A DNA stretch of 64,000 bases. Origin: Enterococcus florum (lineage in GTDB: Bacteria > Bacillota > Bacilli > Lactobacillales > Enterococcaceae). Numbering within the stretch: position 1 is the stretch's first letter; each line of letters opens with the position of its first letter. The notes beneath the pieces are model-generated. The model had not been told where the DNA came from. It worked only from the letters and a program-made list of their open reading frames with translations, and made no database searches. Made by a program: the position numbers and the translations under genes. The DNA is taken from contig NZ_BJCC01000010.1 of NCBI RefSeq assembly GCF_004309355.1, forward strand, positions 62,001 through 126,000, read 5' to 3'. Below are positions 54,722 through 63,694 of this stretch, piece by piece.

Positions 54722-56431
54722 ATGACTTGGGATCAAGTTTATGAACAATGGGTTCAATCAGACAAATTGGATGAAGCAATGCAAACGGAATTAAATAACC
54801 TGACTGATGAAGAAAAACAAGATGCTTTCTATACATCCCTTGAATTTGGAACAGCTGGAATGCGCGGAATTTTAGGACCTGGAACGAACCGGATGAATAT
54901 TTTTACGATTCGTCAAGCGACAGAAGGTTTGGCACGTTTTATGGAAACACAAGATGAAGAAACCAAGCGCCGCGGTGTCGCGATCGCGTATGATTCTCGT
55001 CATTTTTCTCCTGAATTTGCGATGGAAGCAGCTCGCACGTTAGCTAAGCACGATATTCCTGCCTATGTGTTTGAAAGTCTTAGACCAACACCAGAGCTAT
55101 CTTTTGCTGTACGCTATTTAAAAACCTTTACAGGGATCATGATCACAGCTTCGCATAACCCCGCTGCGTACAACGGCTACAAGGTATATGGGGAAGACGG
55201 AGGACAAATGCCGCCGGAAGATGCAGATGCAGTGACGAAGTTCGTCCGTTCGGTCGAAAACCCGCTTGAAGTTGAAGTGTTGACGGATGAAGAAAGCGAC
55301 TTGATCACGATCATTGGTGAAGAGATCGACAAGGCTTATCTAGAAGAAATGAAGGCTGTCGTAATCGACCAAGAATTGATCGATGAAATGGGCAAAGAGT
55401 TGAAATTAGTCTATACGCCGCTTCACGGAACGGGCACAATGATCGGTGAACGAGCATTGAAGCAAGCCGGTTTTGAACAATACGTTCTAGTTCCGGAGCA
55501 AGCAGTGGCCGATCCAGACTTCTCGACTGTGAAATCACCGAACCCAGAAGAGCATTCTGCGTTTGAATACGCCATTAAATTAGGTGAAAAAGAAGGCGCA
55601 GATGTGCTGATTGCGACGGATCCGGATGCCGACCGCTTAGGTGCTGCTGTCCGCCTGCCTAGCGGAGAATACCAAGTGTTGACTGGAAACCAGATCGGAG
55701 CTTTGATGATCCGTTACATTTTGGAAGCACACAAGCAAGCAGATGATCTGCCTGCCAATGCCGCCGTGTTGAAATCGATCGTGTCCAGCGAGTTGCCAAC
55801 AGCGATCGCGAAAAATTACGGGGCAACGATGTACAGCGTTTTGACTGGGTTCAAATTTATTGCGGAAAAGATCCAACAGTACGAAGAAGATCATTCTCAT
55901 ACCTTCATGTTCGGCTTTGAAGAAAGCTACGGCTATTTGATCAAGCCTTTTGTTCGCGACAAAGATGCGATTCAAGCGTTGCTGCTGCTGGCTGAAGTAG
56001 CTGCTTATTATAAGAAGCAAGGGCAAACATTATATGATGGCCTGCAAGAAATCTTCCGCGAATATGGATATTATGCAGAAAAAACCATTTCTGTGACTTT
56101 AAGCGGTGCAGAAGGTGCAGCCAAGATCAAGGAGATCCTTGAACGCCTGCGTGAACAAGCACCAACTGACTTCGCCGAAGTTCCAGTGGTATTGACTGAA
56201 GACTACTTGAAACAAGAAGCAACCGACGATCATGGAAAGATTGAAAAAATCAATATGTCTTCTTCCAATGTACTGAAGTATACCTTGGCAGATGAAACTT
56301 GGTTAGCGATCCGTCCTTCAGGAACAGAACCAAAAATCAAGTTCTACATTGGAGTCAAAGGAAAGTCCCAAGCAGAGGCCGAAGAAAAATTAGAAACATT
56401 CGAAGCAGCGATCCGCAAAATCGCTGAGTAA
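54722..56431 (+). CDS. pgcA: Phosphoglucomutase/phosphomannomutase
   Basis: The 569-residue enzyme interconverts glucose-6-phosphate and glucose-1-phosphate (alpha-phosphohexomutase superfamily). The active-site serine is residue 144 in TASHNPAAYNGYKVYG. Metal-binding DPDADR and sugar-binding GFEESYGY follow, then the phosphate-binding RPSGTEPKIKFY near the end. I chose ATG 54722, which follows AGAGGTG; a longer frame from 54659 has no ribosome binding site. It feeds GalU for UDP-glucose. The next gene follows after a short gap. Confidence 0.94.
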   Translation: MTWDQVYEQWVQSDKLDEAMQTELNNLTDEEKQDAFYTSLEFGTAGMRGILGPGTNRMNIFTIRQATEGLARFMETQDEETKRRGVAIAYDSRHFSPEFAMEAARTLAKHDIPAYVFESLRPTPELSFAVRYLKTFTGIMITASHNPAAYNGYKVYGEDGGQMPPEDADAVTKFVRSVENPLEVEVLTDEESDLITIIGEEIDKAYLEEMKAVVIDQELIDEMGKELKLVYTPLHGTGTMIGERALKQAGFEQYVLVPEQAVADPDFSTVKSPNPEEHSAFEYAIKLGEKEGADVLIATDPDADRLGAAVRLPSGEYQVLTGNQIGALMIRYILEAHKQADDLPANAAVLKSIVSSELPTAIAKNYGATMYSVLTGFKFIAEKIQQYEEDHSHTFMFGFEESYGYLIKPFVRDKDAIQALLLLAEVAAYYKKQGQTLYDGLQEIFREYGYYAEKTISVTLSGAEGAAKIKEILERLREQAPTDFAEVPVVLTEDYLKQEATDDHGKIEKINMSSSNVLKYTLADETWLAIRPSGTEPKIKFYIGVKGKSQAEAEEKLETFEAAIRKIAE

Positions 56432-56450
56432 AAGAGAGGATTCGGTGAGT

Positions 56451-56735
56451 ATGCAGCAAACGGATATCCAAGCGGTCAGTCAGTTATTCAAAGTGTTGAG
56501 TGATCCAACACGATTAAGAATCTTATTGTTTCTCAAGCAGGGTGAACGCAATGTGTCGTCCATCAGTGAAAATCTGGAGATGGAACAATCCGCTGTTTCT
56601 CATCAGCTAAAACTATTGCGAGACAATCGGCTGGTTAAGGCACGACGAGACGGAAAAGCAATGCTTTACAGTCTTGACGATCACCATGTTTTAGATATTT
56701 TGGATCAAACCTTCCGGCATATTGCCCACGAATAA
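56451..56735 (+). CDS. ArsR/SmtB family metal sensor (CzrA-like)
   Basis: The 94-residue repressor has the ArsR winged helix (SDPTRLRILLFLKQGE; MEQSAVSHQLKLLRDNRLV). Near its end the helix alpha-5 pattern D-x-H-x10-H-x2-H is complete, as in CzrA of Staphylococcus (the Zn/Co sensor). No metal transporter is adjacent. A GTG six bases upstream could also start it; AGAGAGGA stands before both. It follows pgm by under 20 bases, so it may be co-transcribed with it. A strong terminator follows. Confidence 0.85.
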   Translation: MQQTDIQAVSQLFKVLSDPTRLRILLFLKQGERNVSSISENLEMEQSAVSHQLKLLRDNRLVKARRDGKAMLYSLDDHHVLDILDQTFRHIAHE

Positions 56736-56740
56736 GCGAC

Positions 56741-56786
56741 AACTAGTGATTTTCCAGTTTTATATGGAAAATCACTAGTTTTTTTT
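56741..56786 (+). terminator. Terminator after the ArsR metal sensor
   Basis: Perfect 16-bp stem AACTAGTGATTTTCCA / TGGAAAATCACTAGTT with an 8-base loop and eight T. Confidence 0.96.
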
Positions 56787-56869
56787 CTCTTTTTTCGTTA
56801 TACTAAAAAGCAAACTATTAAAAAACAATGAAACACGTTTAATCTTCGTGCAATCAATGGAGGCGGACT

Positions 56870-58159
56870 ATGGAGAAACCGGTTAAAGTAGGCTTATTAG
56901 GTCTAGGAGTCGTTGGAACAGGTGTATTAGAGATCCTTTCAGATCATCAGAACAAAATTGAGAAAAGCATCGGCTGTCCGTTGGCAGTCACCAAAGCATT
57001 GATTCGCCCAACAGAGGACAAAGCAGCCATCGCTGAGAAATACGATCTTCAGCTGGTTCATGAGTTATCTGATATTATTGAGGATCCTGAGATCGATATC
57101 GTGGTCGAGGTCATGGGCCGGATCGAGCCTGCCAAGACCTTTATCGCAGAAGCGTTGAAAGCCGGAAAACATGTGGTGACAGCGAACAAAGATCTGCTGG
57201 CACAGCACGGCAGTGAACTGGCTTCTTTGGCACATGAGCAAAAACGCAACCTCTACTATGAAGCAAGTGTTGCCGGCGGTATTCCGATCCTGCGCACGAT
57301 TGCCAATAGTCTGGCAGCAGACGATATCACGGAAGTACTAGGGATCGTCAATGGGACGACCAATTACATGCTGACAAAGATGGTCACGGAGCAGATGAGC
57401 TACGATGTCGCTTTGAAGCAGGCACAGGAGCTGGGCTTTGCTGAGAGTGATCCGACCAACGATGTGGATGGGATCGACGCGGCTTACAAGATGGTGATTT
57501 TGAGCAAGTTTGCTTTTGGGATGACGATTACGATGGATCAGGTGAAGGTCAAGGGGATTCGCGGCTTGGCTTCAGAAGATGTGTCGATGGCAGACAGCCT
57601 CGGCTATACAGTGAAGCTGATCGGTTCTACCAAGAAAACAGGTGACAGTATCTCAGCAGAGGTAGGGCCAGTACTGGTACCGAACACACATCCATTGGCA
57701 TCGATCCACAACGAGTTTAATGCGGTTTTCGTGAAGAGCTCTGGGATCGGCGAATCTATGTACTATGGACCAGGCGCTGGTGCGCGTCCGACAGCGACCA
57801 GTATCGTCGCTGACTTGATGACGATCGTGAATAAGATCCAATTAGGAACTTTAGGGCATCGCTTCAGTGAATATACACAACCCACGAAGTTGACCGCTCC
57901 AGAAGAAAGCTTCAGCAAATATTTCCTTTCTTTAGAAATGCCGGATGAAACCGGTCAATTCTTGCAGCTGGCTGAGATCATGGCCAATGCAGGAGTCGGC
58001 TTCGAGCAGGTCGTGCAAGGAAAATCAGACGGTAAAAAAGCCCGTGTCGTAGTAATCACGCATCAGCTGTCTGAAACCATGCTGGCAACGATCAAAAAAG
58101 AAATCGCTGAGAAGACTAATTTTGACTTGTTAGCAAGCATGAAAGTAATGGAGGGATAG
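56870..58159 (+). CDS. hom: Homoserine dehydrogenase
   Basis: The 429-residue NAD(P)-dependent enzyme reduces aspartate semialdehyde to homoserine, the branch point of threonine and methionine synthesis. Rossmann motif GLGVVGTGV is near residue 10, the signature [12 protein letters not shown] and [11 protein letters not shown] are central, and a C-terminal ACT domain (about 350-429) gives feedback control. GGAGGCG precedes the ATG. It starts the hom-thrC-thrB operon. Confidence 0.96.
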   Translation: MEKPVKVGLLGLGVVGTGVLEILSDHQNKIEKSIGCPLAVTKALIRPTEDKAAIAEKYDLQLVHELSDIIEDPEIDIVVEVMGRIEPAKTFIAEALKAGKHVVTANKDLLAQHGSELASLAHEQKRNLYYEASVAGGIPILRTIANSLAADDITEVLGIVNGTTNYMLTKMVTEQMSYDVALKQAQELGFAESDPTNDVDGIDAAYKMVILSKFAFGMTITMDQVKVKGIRGLASEDVSMADSLGYTVKLIGSTKKTGDSISAEVGPVLVPNTHPLASIHNEFNAVFVKSSGIGESMYYGPGAGARPTATSIVADLMTIVNKIQLGTLGHRFSEYTQPTKLTAPEESFSKYFLSLEMPDETGQFLQLAEIMANAGVGFEQVVQGKSDGKKARVVVITHQLSETMLATIKKEIAEKTNFDLLASMKVMEG

Positions 58160-58161
58160 GC

Positions 58162-59220
58162 ATGTACGAAGGACTGCTGAAACAATACAAAGAATGTTTA
58201 CCGATTACAGAAAACACCCCGATGATCTCACTGGCAGAGGGCAACACTCCGTTGATCCCGCTGCACAACCTGTCAAAAGAATTAGGGATCACTTTATACG
58301 GGAAATATGAAGGCCTAAATCCAACGGGCTCGTTCAAAGATCGTGGAATGGTCATGGCAGTTGCCAAGGCAGTTGAGGATGGCGCGAAGGCGATCATCTG
58401 TGCTTCAACAGGTAACACGAGTGCGGCAGCGGCAGCTTATGCAACACGTGCCGGCATCAAAGCGTATGTCGTGATTCCTGATGGAAAAATCGCAATGGGC
58501 AAGCTGGCTCAAGCGATCGCTTACGGAGCAGACATTATCTCGATTCCCGGCAACTTTGATGAAGCGTTGAAGGCCGTGCGAGACATTGCGGAAACAGAAG
58601 CGGTTGCTTTAGTCAATTCTGTAAATCCATATCGTTTGGAAGGCCAAAAAACAGCCGCTTTTGAAATTTGCGAGCAGTTGGAAAAGGCCCCGGATGTGTT
58701 GGCAATCCCGGTGGGAAATGCTGGAAATATCTCGGCCTATTGGAAAGGCTTTAAAGAATGGCATGATGTGAAGGGAACTGATTTACCGCGGATGCATGGC
58801 TTCGAGGCGGAAGGCGCAGCTGCGATCGTTCGCGGTGAAGTCATCGAAGAACCTGAAACTGTAGCAACAGCGATCCGCATCGGCAATCCGGCCAGCTGGA
58901 CACTAGCAGAAGCCGCTCGCGATGAGTCAAATGGTCATATCGATGCTGTGACTGACGAGGAGATCTTGAATGCTTATCGTAAAGTGGCAGCACAGGATGG
59001 TGTCTTCGTTGAGCCAGGATCAGCAGCTTCATTAGCCGGTGTGATCCAACACGTGAAGAGTGGAAAAATCAAGCCTGGTGAAACAGTCGTTACGATCTTT
59101 ACCGGCAATGGCTTAAAGGATCCGGATACTGCGATTAATGAAACCAATGTTCAAATCAGCAAGATGAGTGATTTGGAAGATATGCGCCAGCATCTGAAAG
59201 AAGGAGTGGCGAAATTATGA
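58162..59220 (+). CDS. thrC: Threonine synthase
   Basis: The 352-residue PLP enzyme turns O-phosphohomoserine into threonine. The PLP lysine is in [10 protein letters not shown] near residue 60, and the glycine-rich phosphate loop is VGNAGNIS. It is the short bacterial form. It starts 2 bases after hom and overlaps thrB (ATGA), indicating translational coupling of the whole operon. Confidence 0.96.
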   Translation: MYEGLLKQYKECLPITENTPMISLAEGNTPLIPLHNLSKELGITLYGKYEGLNPTGSFKDRGMVMAVAKAVEDGAKAIICASTGNTSAAAAAYATRAGIKAYVVIPDGKIAMGKLAQAIAYGADIISIPGNFDEALKAVRDIAETEAVALVNSVNPYRLEGQKTAAFEICEQLEKAPDVLAIPVGNAGNISAYWKGFKEWHDVKGTDLPRMHGFEAEGAAAIVRGEVIEEPETVATAIRIGNPASWTLAEAARDESNGHIDAVTDEEILNAYRKVAAQDGVFVEPGSAASLAGVIQHVKSGKIKPGETVVTIFTGNGLKDPDTAINETNVQISKMSDLEDMRQHLKEGVAKL

Positions 59221-60080
59221 AAATCCGCATCCCAGCAACAAGTGCGAACCTAGGTCCAGGTTTTGACTCTTGCGGGATCGCGCTTTCGCAATACTTGGTG
59301 ATCGAAGTCTTGGAGCCTCGGGAGCACTGGCTGATCGAACATGATCTTTCTGCTTCGATCCCAACGAATGAGGAAAATCTGCTGGTCCAAACGGCCCTGC
59401 AGGTGAAGGCTGACTTGCCGCCCCATAAAATAAAGATGACTTCGGACATCCCTGTAGCCAGAGGATTGGGCAGCAGCTCCTCCGTGATCATTGCGGGGAT
59501 CGAGCTGGCCAATCGACTAGGCAATCTGAATCTTTCAGTGAAAGAAAAGCTGGATATTGCGACTACTATTGAAGGGCATCCTGACAATGTAGCCCCGGCG
59601 ATCTGCGGAGGATTTGTGGTTGCCAGCTACAATGATCAGGAAGTCAGCTATGTAAAGCATCATTTTCCTGAATGTGATGTGATCGCCTATATTCCGAATG
59701 AAGAATTGCTGACGAAGGAAAGCCGCGAGGCTCTGCCGAGTGAGCTGACCTTTGGCGAAGCGGTCAAGGCCAGTTCGATCGCCAATGTGATGATCGCGGC
59801 TGTCCTAAACGGCAATTTGCCATTGGCTGGCAAGATGATGGAGAAAGATCTATTCCATGAAGCTTATCGTGCCAAGCTGGTTCCTCATTTGGCCGCTGTT
59901 CGAAAAATCAGCCAGGAAGAAGGCGGCTACGGCTGTTATCTAAGCGGTGCTGGACCAACTATTTTAATGATAATGCCGCCTGATCGGACAGAACGAATGC
60001 TGAAACGTCTGAAGGATTTAGATGCCAGTGTTCGATTGGATGTATTGTCTGTTGATCAGGAAGGCGTTCAAGTTTACTAA
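59217..60080 (+). CDS. thrB: Homoserine kinase
   Basis: The 287-residue GHMP kinase phosphorylates homoserine. The ATP-binding motif [12 protein letters not shown] is at about residues 78-90; the N-terminal [15 protein letters not shown] and C-terminal [10 protein letters not shown] are typical. Start ATG 59217 overlaps the thrC stop. It ends the threonine operon directly before the T-box leader, so the methionine genes downstream are controlled separately. Confidence 0.96.
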   Translation: MKIRIPATSANLGPGFDSCGIALSQYLVIEVLEPREHWLIEHDLSASIPTNEENLLVQTALQVKADLPPHKIKMTSDIPVARGLGSSSSVIIAGIELANRLGNLNLSVKEKLDIATTIEGHPDNVAPAICGGFVVASYNDQEVSYVKHHFPECDVIAYIPNEELLTKESREALPSELTFGEAVKASSIANVMIAAVLNGNLPLAGKMMEKDLFHEAYRAKLVPHLAAVRKISQEEGGYGCYLSGAGPTILMIMPPDRTERMLKRLKDLDASVRLDVLSVDQEGVQVY

Positions 60081-60084
60081 ATGA

Positions 60085-60340
60085 ATACATGCGTAGAAGA
60101 AGAGTATAGAAGAAATGCAGCCTTTACAGAGAGCTTCGGCAGCTGAAAAGAAGCAGGAGGCACCTTCTAGAAGATGGTCTTTTAGCACTGAGTTATGAAC
60201 CGAGTAGTAACTTACGGGAAAGCCCGTTACAGCTGACTGATCTGTGGATCGGTCTGAGATCAATCAATGATTGATGAACAAAGGTGGTAACACGAAGCAG
60301 CTTTCGTCCTTTCCTAACGGGGGATGAAGGCTTTTTTTGA
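60085..60340 (+). promoter_or_regulatory. T-box riboswitch, probably methionine-specific
   Basis: The leader contains the T-box sequence AAGGTGGTAACACG at 60281-60294. It is followed by a terminator with stem CTTTCGTCCTTTC / GGGGGATGAAGG and seven T (60298-60338). Upstream lies stem I with AGAGAGC near 60127, a GGAGGCACC-type apical loop, and AGTA/GAAC motifs. ATG at 60195-60197 in GAGTTATGAACC is the best specifier (Met). Uncharged tRNA-Met would free expression of the two genes that follow. The specifier assignment is supported by the downstream genes but not proven. Confidence 0.85.
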
Positions 60341-60367
60341 TGATAAAAATGACGAGGAGGAAATAAT

Positions 60368-61639
60368 ATGGAATTTGAAACGAAATGTTTACACGCAGGC
60401 TATACACCAAAAAATGGGGAGCCGAGAGTTTTGCCGATTGTCCAAAGCACGACATACACCTATGACTCCACTGAAGATATCGGCAAATTGTTTGATCTGG
60501 AAGAATCTGGCTATTTTTATACACGACTGGCAAATCCGACGACTGGGGCAGTTGAAGAAAAGTTAGCCCAGCTTGAAGGCGGTGTAGGGGCACTGTGCAC
60601 ATCATCAGGGCAAGCAGCAACCTTTTATGCGATTCTGAATATTTTAGAAGCAGGAGATCATTTCATTTCCTCTTCCTACATCTATGGCGGCACCTTTAAC
60701 CTATTCGCGCATACCTTCCGCAAAATGGGAATCGAAGTCACCTTCGTGGATCAAATGGCTTCTGTCGAAGAATTGAAAAAGGCAGTCAAACCGAATACCA
60801 AGGCGGTGTTTGCTGAAACGATCGCCAATCCGGCGATGTATGTATTGGATATCGAGAAGTTTGCTGCATTTGCCAAAGAAATTGATGTACCGTTCATTAT
60901 CGATAATACTTTTGCGACTCCTTATTTCTGTCGGCCATTTGAATATGGAGCAGATATCGTGGTGCACAGTACTACGAAATATTTAGATGGACACGCTGTT
61001 CAGACTGGGGGCGTGATCGTAGACGGCGGCAAGTACAATTGGGCTAATGGTAAATTTCCGCAGCTTTCTGAGCCAGATGAGACGTATCATGGTATTGTTT
61101 ATACCGATACTTTTGGAGCAGCAGCTTACATCACTAAGGCTCGTGTACAGCTGATGAGAGATTTGGGATCGACCCCTTCACCGCAAAATTCCTTCTTGTT
61201 GAATCTAGGGATCGAAACATTGGCGGTCAGAATGGATCGTCATTATCAAAATGCACTTGAAGCCGCAAAGTTTTTGAGCCGGCAGTCGGCCGTCAAAAAT
61301 CTGAAGTACCCTGGCTTGGAAGGGGACCCAAGCTATGAACTGGCACAGAAATATGTACCAAACGGGTTGTGCGGCGTAATTTCTTTTGAGATCGCTGCCG
61401 GAAAAGAAGCTGCAGCACAATGGCTGGATGCGTTGAAGATGGTCTCGCTGGAAGTGCATGTCGCCGATATTCGTACCTGTGCCCTGCACCCGGCAACCTC
61501 GACCCATCGTCAGTTGACTGAAGAGGAATTGGAGCAGGCAGGGATCTCACCTGGCTTAGTCCGTTTGTCTTGCGGGATCGAAAACATCAACGATATTTTG
61601 ACTGACCTGCAGCAAGCCTTCGACGCATTGGAGGGATAA
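60368..61639 (+). CDS. O-acetylhomoserine aminocarboxypropyltransferase (MetY-like)
   Basis: The 423-residue PLP enzyme of the Cys/Met metabolism family makes homocysteine from O-acetylhomoserine and sulfide. The PLP lysine is residue 204 in STTKYLDGH. YTRLANPTTGAVE and SSGQAATFYAI are further family signatures. The length of about 423, compared with about 380 for MetB/MetC, and the presence of metA behind it point to direct sulfhydrylation. It is first in the T-box operon; GAGGAGG precedes the ATG. Confidence 0.92.
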   Translation: MEFETKCLHAGYTPKNGEPRVLPIVQSTTYTYDSTEDIGKLFDLEESGYFYTRLANPTTGAVEEKLAQLEGGVGALCTSSGQAATFYAILNILEAGDHFISSSYIYGGTFNLFAHTFRKMGIEVTFVDQMASVEELKKAVKPNTKAVFAETIANPAMYVLDIEKFAAFAKEIDVPFIIDNTFATPYFCRPFEYGADIVVHSTTKYLDGHAVQTGGVIVDGGKYNWANGKFPQLSEPDETYHGIVYTDTFGAAAYITKARVQLMRDLGSTPSPQNSFLLNLGIETLAVRMDRHYQNALEAAKFLSRQSAVKNLKYPGLEGDPSYELAQKYVPNGLCGVISFEIAAGKEAAAQWLDALKMVSLEVHVADIRTCALHPATSTHRQLTEEELEQAGISPGLVRLSCGIENINDILTDLQQAFDALEG

Positions 61640-61642
61640 GCC

Positions 61643-62563
61643 ATGCCGATTCGTTTACATGAAGACTTTCCGGCAAAATCGGTTTTGGAGAAGGAGGACA
61701 TTTTTGCTATCGACAACCATCGAGCAGAGCATCAGGATATTCGACCTTTGAAATTACTGATCTTAAATTTAATGCCGGATAAAATCGCTACCGAGACGCA
61801 GTTGCTGCGCTTGATCAGCCAGAGCCCTTTGCAGATCGATGTCGACTTTATGAAAATCGCCTCTCATGTTCATAAAAATACCAGCAAAAGTCACTTGGAT
61901 AAGTTCTATTTAGACTTCAATGAAATCAAAGAAACCTGCTATGACGGCTTCATCATTACAGGGGCTCCAATCGAAAAGCTGCCCTTTGAAAAGGTGGATT
62001 ATTGGAAGGAACTGACCGAAATCCTTGCTTGGAGCCAGACACATGTCACTTCGGTCATCCATATCTGCTGGGGTGCACAGGCAGGAATGTACTATCATTT
62101 TGGGATTGAAAAAATCTTATTTGAAGAAAAGCTTTTCGGGATCTTTCCACAGAAGCTGCTAACGAAGCATCGGCTTTTTCGCGGTTTTGATGATGTTTTT
62201 TGGGCACCTCAATCTAGGTACACGGGGATCAATCGGCAGCAAGTCAACGACAGCCCAATCGAAGTCGTTGCCGTAGATGAGACAGGGGCACCCTCCATCT
62301 TGTTATCTGATGATGGGCACAAAGTCTTTCTGCTGGGCCATTTCGAATATGATTCAGACACGTTGGAAAATGAGTATCTGCGGGATCAGTCAAAAGGGAT
62401 GTCGACTGAACCGCCAGAAAATTATAAGGATGAGCAGGGCCAGATCATTAATCGCTGGCGCGGCCATGCATATCTATTTTTCCATAACTGGATCAACGAT
62501 GTGTATCAGGAAACACCGTATGAACGCTCAAGGATTTTTGAGATTCAGAGTCAAAGAAGGTAG
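61643..62563 (+). CDS. metA: Homoserine O-acetyltransferase (MetA/HTS family)
   Basis: The 306-residue enzyme activates homoserine for homocysteine synthesis. The catalytic cysteine is Cys142 in HICWGAQ, with His233 and Glu235 in GHFEYD as the other residues. The residue that decides acyl donor is Glu111 in TGAPIE; in this family Glu there selects acetyl-CoA, while Gly selects succinyl-CoA. An acetyltransferase therefore fits the O-acetylhomoserine enzyme just upstream. The two genes are 3 bases apart. Confidence 0.93.
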   Translation: MPIRLHEDFPAKSVLEKEDIFAIDNHRAEHQDIRPLKLLILNLMPDKIATETQLLRLISQSPLQIDVDFMKIASHVHKNTSKSHLDKFYLDFNEIKETCYDGFIITGAPIEKLPFEKVDYWKELTEILAWSQTHVTSVIHICWGAQAGMYYHFGIEKILFEEKLFGIFPQKLLTKHRLFRGFDDVFWAPQSRYTGINRQQVNDSPIEVVAVDETGAPSILLSDDGHKVFLLGHFEYDSDTLENEYLRDQSKGMSTEPPENYKDEQGQIINRWRGHAYLFFHNWINDVYQETPYERSRIFEIQSQRR

Positions 62564-62581
62564 TTTTCACTAATAGAATGG

Positions 62582-62621
62582 AAAACAGTTGTGCATCGGA
62601 GTGAAGATGTACAGCTGTTTT
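62582..62621 (+). terminator. Long hairpin after metA
   Basis: 16-bp stem AAAACAGTTGTGCATC / GATGTACAGCTGTTTT with two G-U pairs and loop GGAGTGAA. Only the four T of the stem itself follow, so termination efficiency is unclear. Confidence 0.6.
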
Positions 62622-62687
62622 GGGTGTGGGTGACTTGATTTCTCTTTTAACAGCTTAAAAAGGCGCTTTTTAGTTTTTAAGACTAGA

Positions 62688-62727
62688 AAATCAAAAATAG
62701 ACGGCCAAGCGTTCCACTTAGCCGTCT
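62688..62727 (-). terminator. Terminator of the PEP-synthase regulatory gene
   Basis: On the minus strand stem AGACGGCTAAG / CTTGGCCGTCT (one mismatch) is followed by ATTTTTGATTTT. Converges with metA. Confidence 0.8.
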
Positions 62728-62749
62728 GTGCGATTGATTCAAAAAGAGA

Positions 62750-63607
62750 TCACTCCCCATTTTCCTCCATAAAGTAATAACTATGGTCTTCAAGATCCAG
62801 CGCGCTCATGATGATCGCTGCGGTTTCTTCGATCGAGAGATTGGCTACATTGATGATCTCACAGCCTAGTTGATGATACAGGTCGTTGGCAAAATCAAGC
62901 TCGGCCTGAATTTTATTGCGGTCTGAATAGGCGGTCTCTGGGTTCATTCCATAGGCCCGCATGCGTTCTTTGCGAATGCCGATTAAGACTTCGGGATCAT
63001 TGGTCAAGCCGACGATTTTTTTCGGATCCATCTCGAAAAGCTGTTTTGGAATATGTGCCTGTGGGATCAAGGGCAGGTTGGCCACTTTTAGGTTTTTATT
63101 TGCCAGATACAAGCTCAAGGGTGTTTTTGAGGTTCTGGATACGCCTAAAAGAACGACATCCGCTTCTAAAAAGCCTCGCGGGTCTTTGCCGTCATCGTAT
63201 TTCACAGCGAATTCCATGGCTTTGATTCGTTTGAAATAATTATCGTTCAGGTGGTGAAGCGCCCCAGGTTCACCAGTAGGTTCGATTTGTGCCCGCTTGC
63301 CGATCTCTGTTACGACTGGATTCAATAGATCCATATGGAAAAGGCCTGCATGATCGCAGAATTCCTCAGTTAATTTTGATAATTCAGGATTGATCAGGGT
63401 GTGAATGACCATGCCGTTTTCTTCTTTCGCATCTTTTAGTGCCTTTAGCAATAATTCTTTTGAATGAATAAAGGTTCGGCGAAAAAGACAAAATTCGACG
63501 GTCGGGTATTGTGCCATAGAGGCTTGAGCAAGTTTAGATGCCGTCTCTCCAGCGGAGTCTGAAATAATAAAGATCGTTACTAAACTTGGTTGGTTTTCGT
63601 TTTCCAT
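62750..63607 (-). CDS. PEP synthase/PPDK regulatory kinase-phosphorylase (DUF299)
   Basis: The 285-residue protein of the DUF299 family (PpsR/YqfL/RP1) has N-terminal ISDSAGETASKL and a central P-loop-like GVSRTSKTPLSLYLANK near residue 155. Members phosphorylate and dephosphorylate PEP synthase or pyruvate phosphate dikinase using ADP and phosphate. In Firmicutes the target is PPDK or unknown. AAGGGG precedes the start. It is divergent from the Fur-family gene. Confidence 0.9.
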   Translation of the reverse strand: MENENQPSLVTIFIISDSAGETASKLAQASMAQYPTVEFCLFRRTFIHSKELLLKALKDAKEENGMVIHTLINPELSKLTEEFCDHAGLFHMDLLNPVVTEIGKRAQIEPTGEPGALHHLNDNYFKRIKAMEFAVKYDDGKDPRGFLEADVVLLGVSRTSKTPLSLYLANKNLKVANLPLIPQAHIPKQLFEMDPKKIVGLTNDPEVLIGIRKERMRAYGMNPETAYSDRNKIQAELDFANDLYHQLGCEIINVANLSIEETAAIIMSALDLEDHSYYFMEENGE

Positions 63608-63694
63608 AAATTTTCCCCTTGCATAATTAGTAAATCTATTATACCATATTTCTTATTCAGAATCATTACGATTTAACTTCGGGAGGAATAGGAT

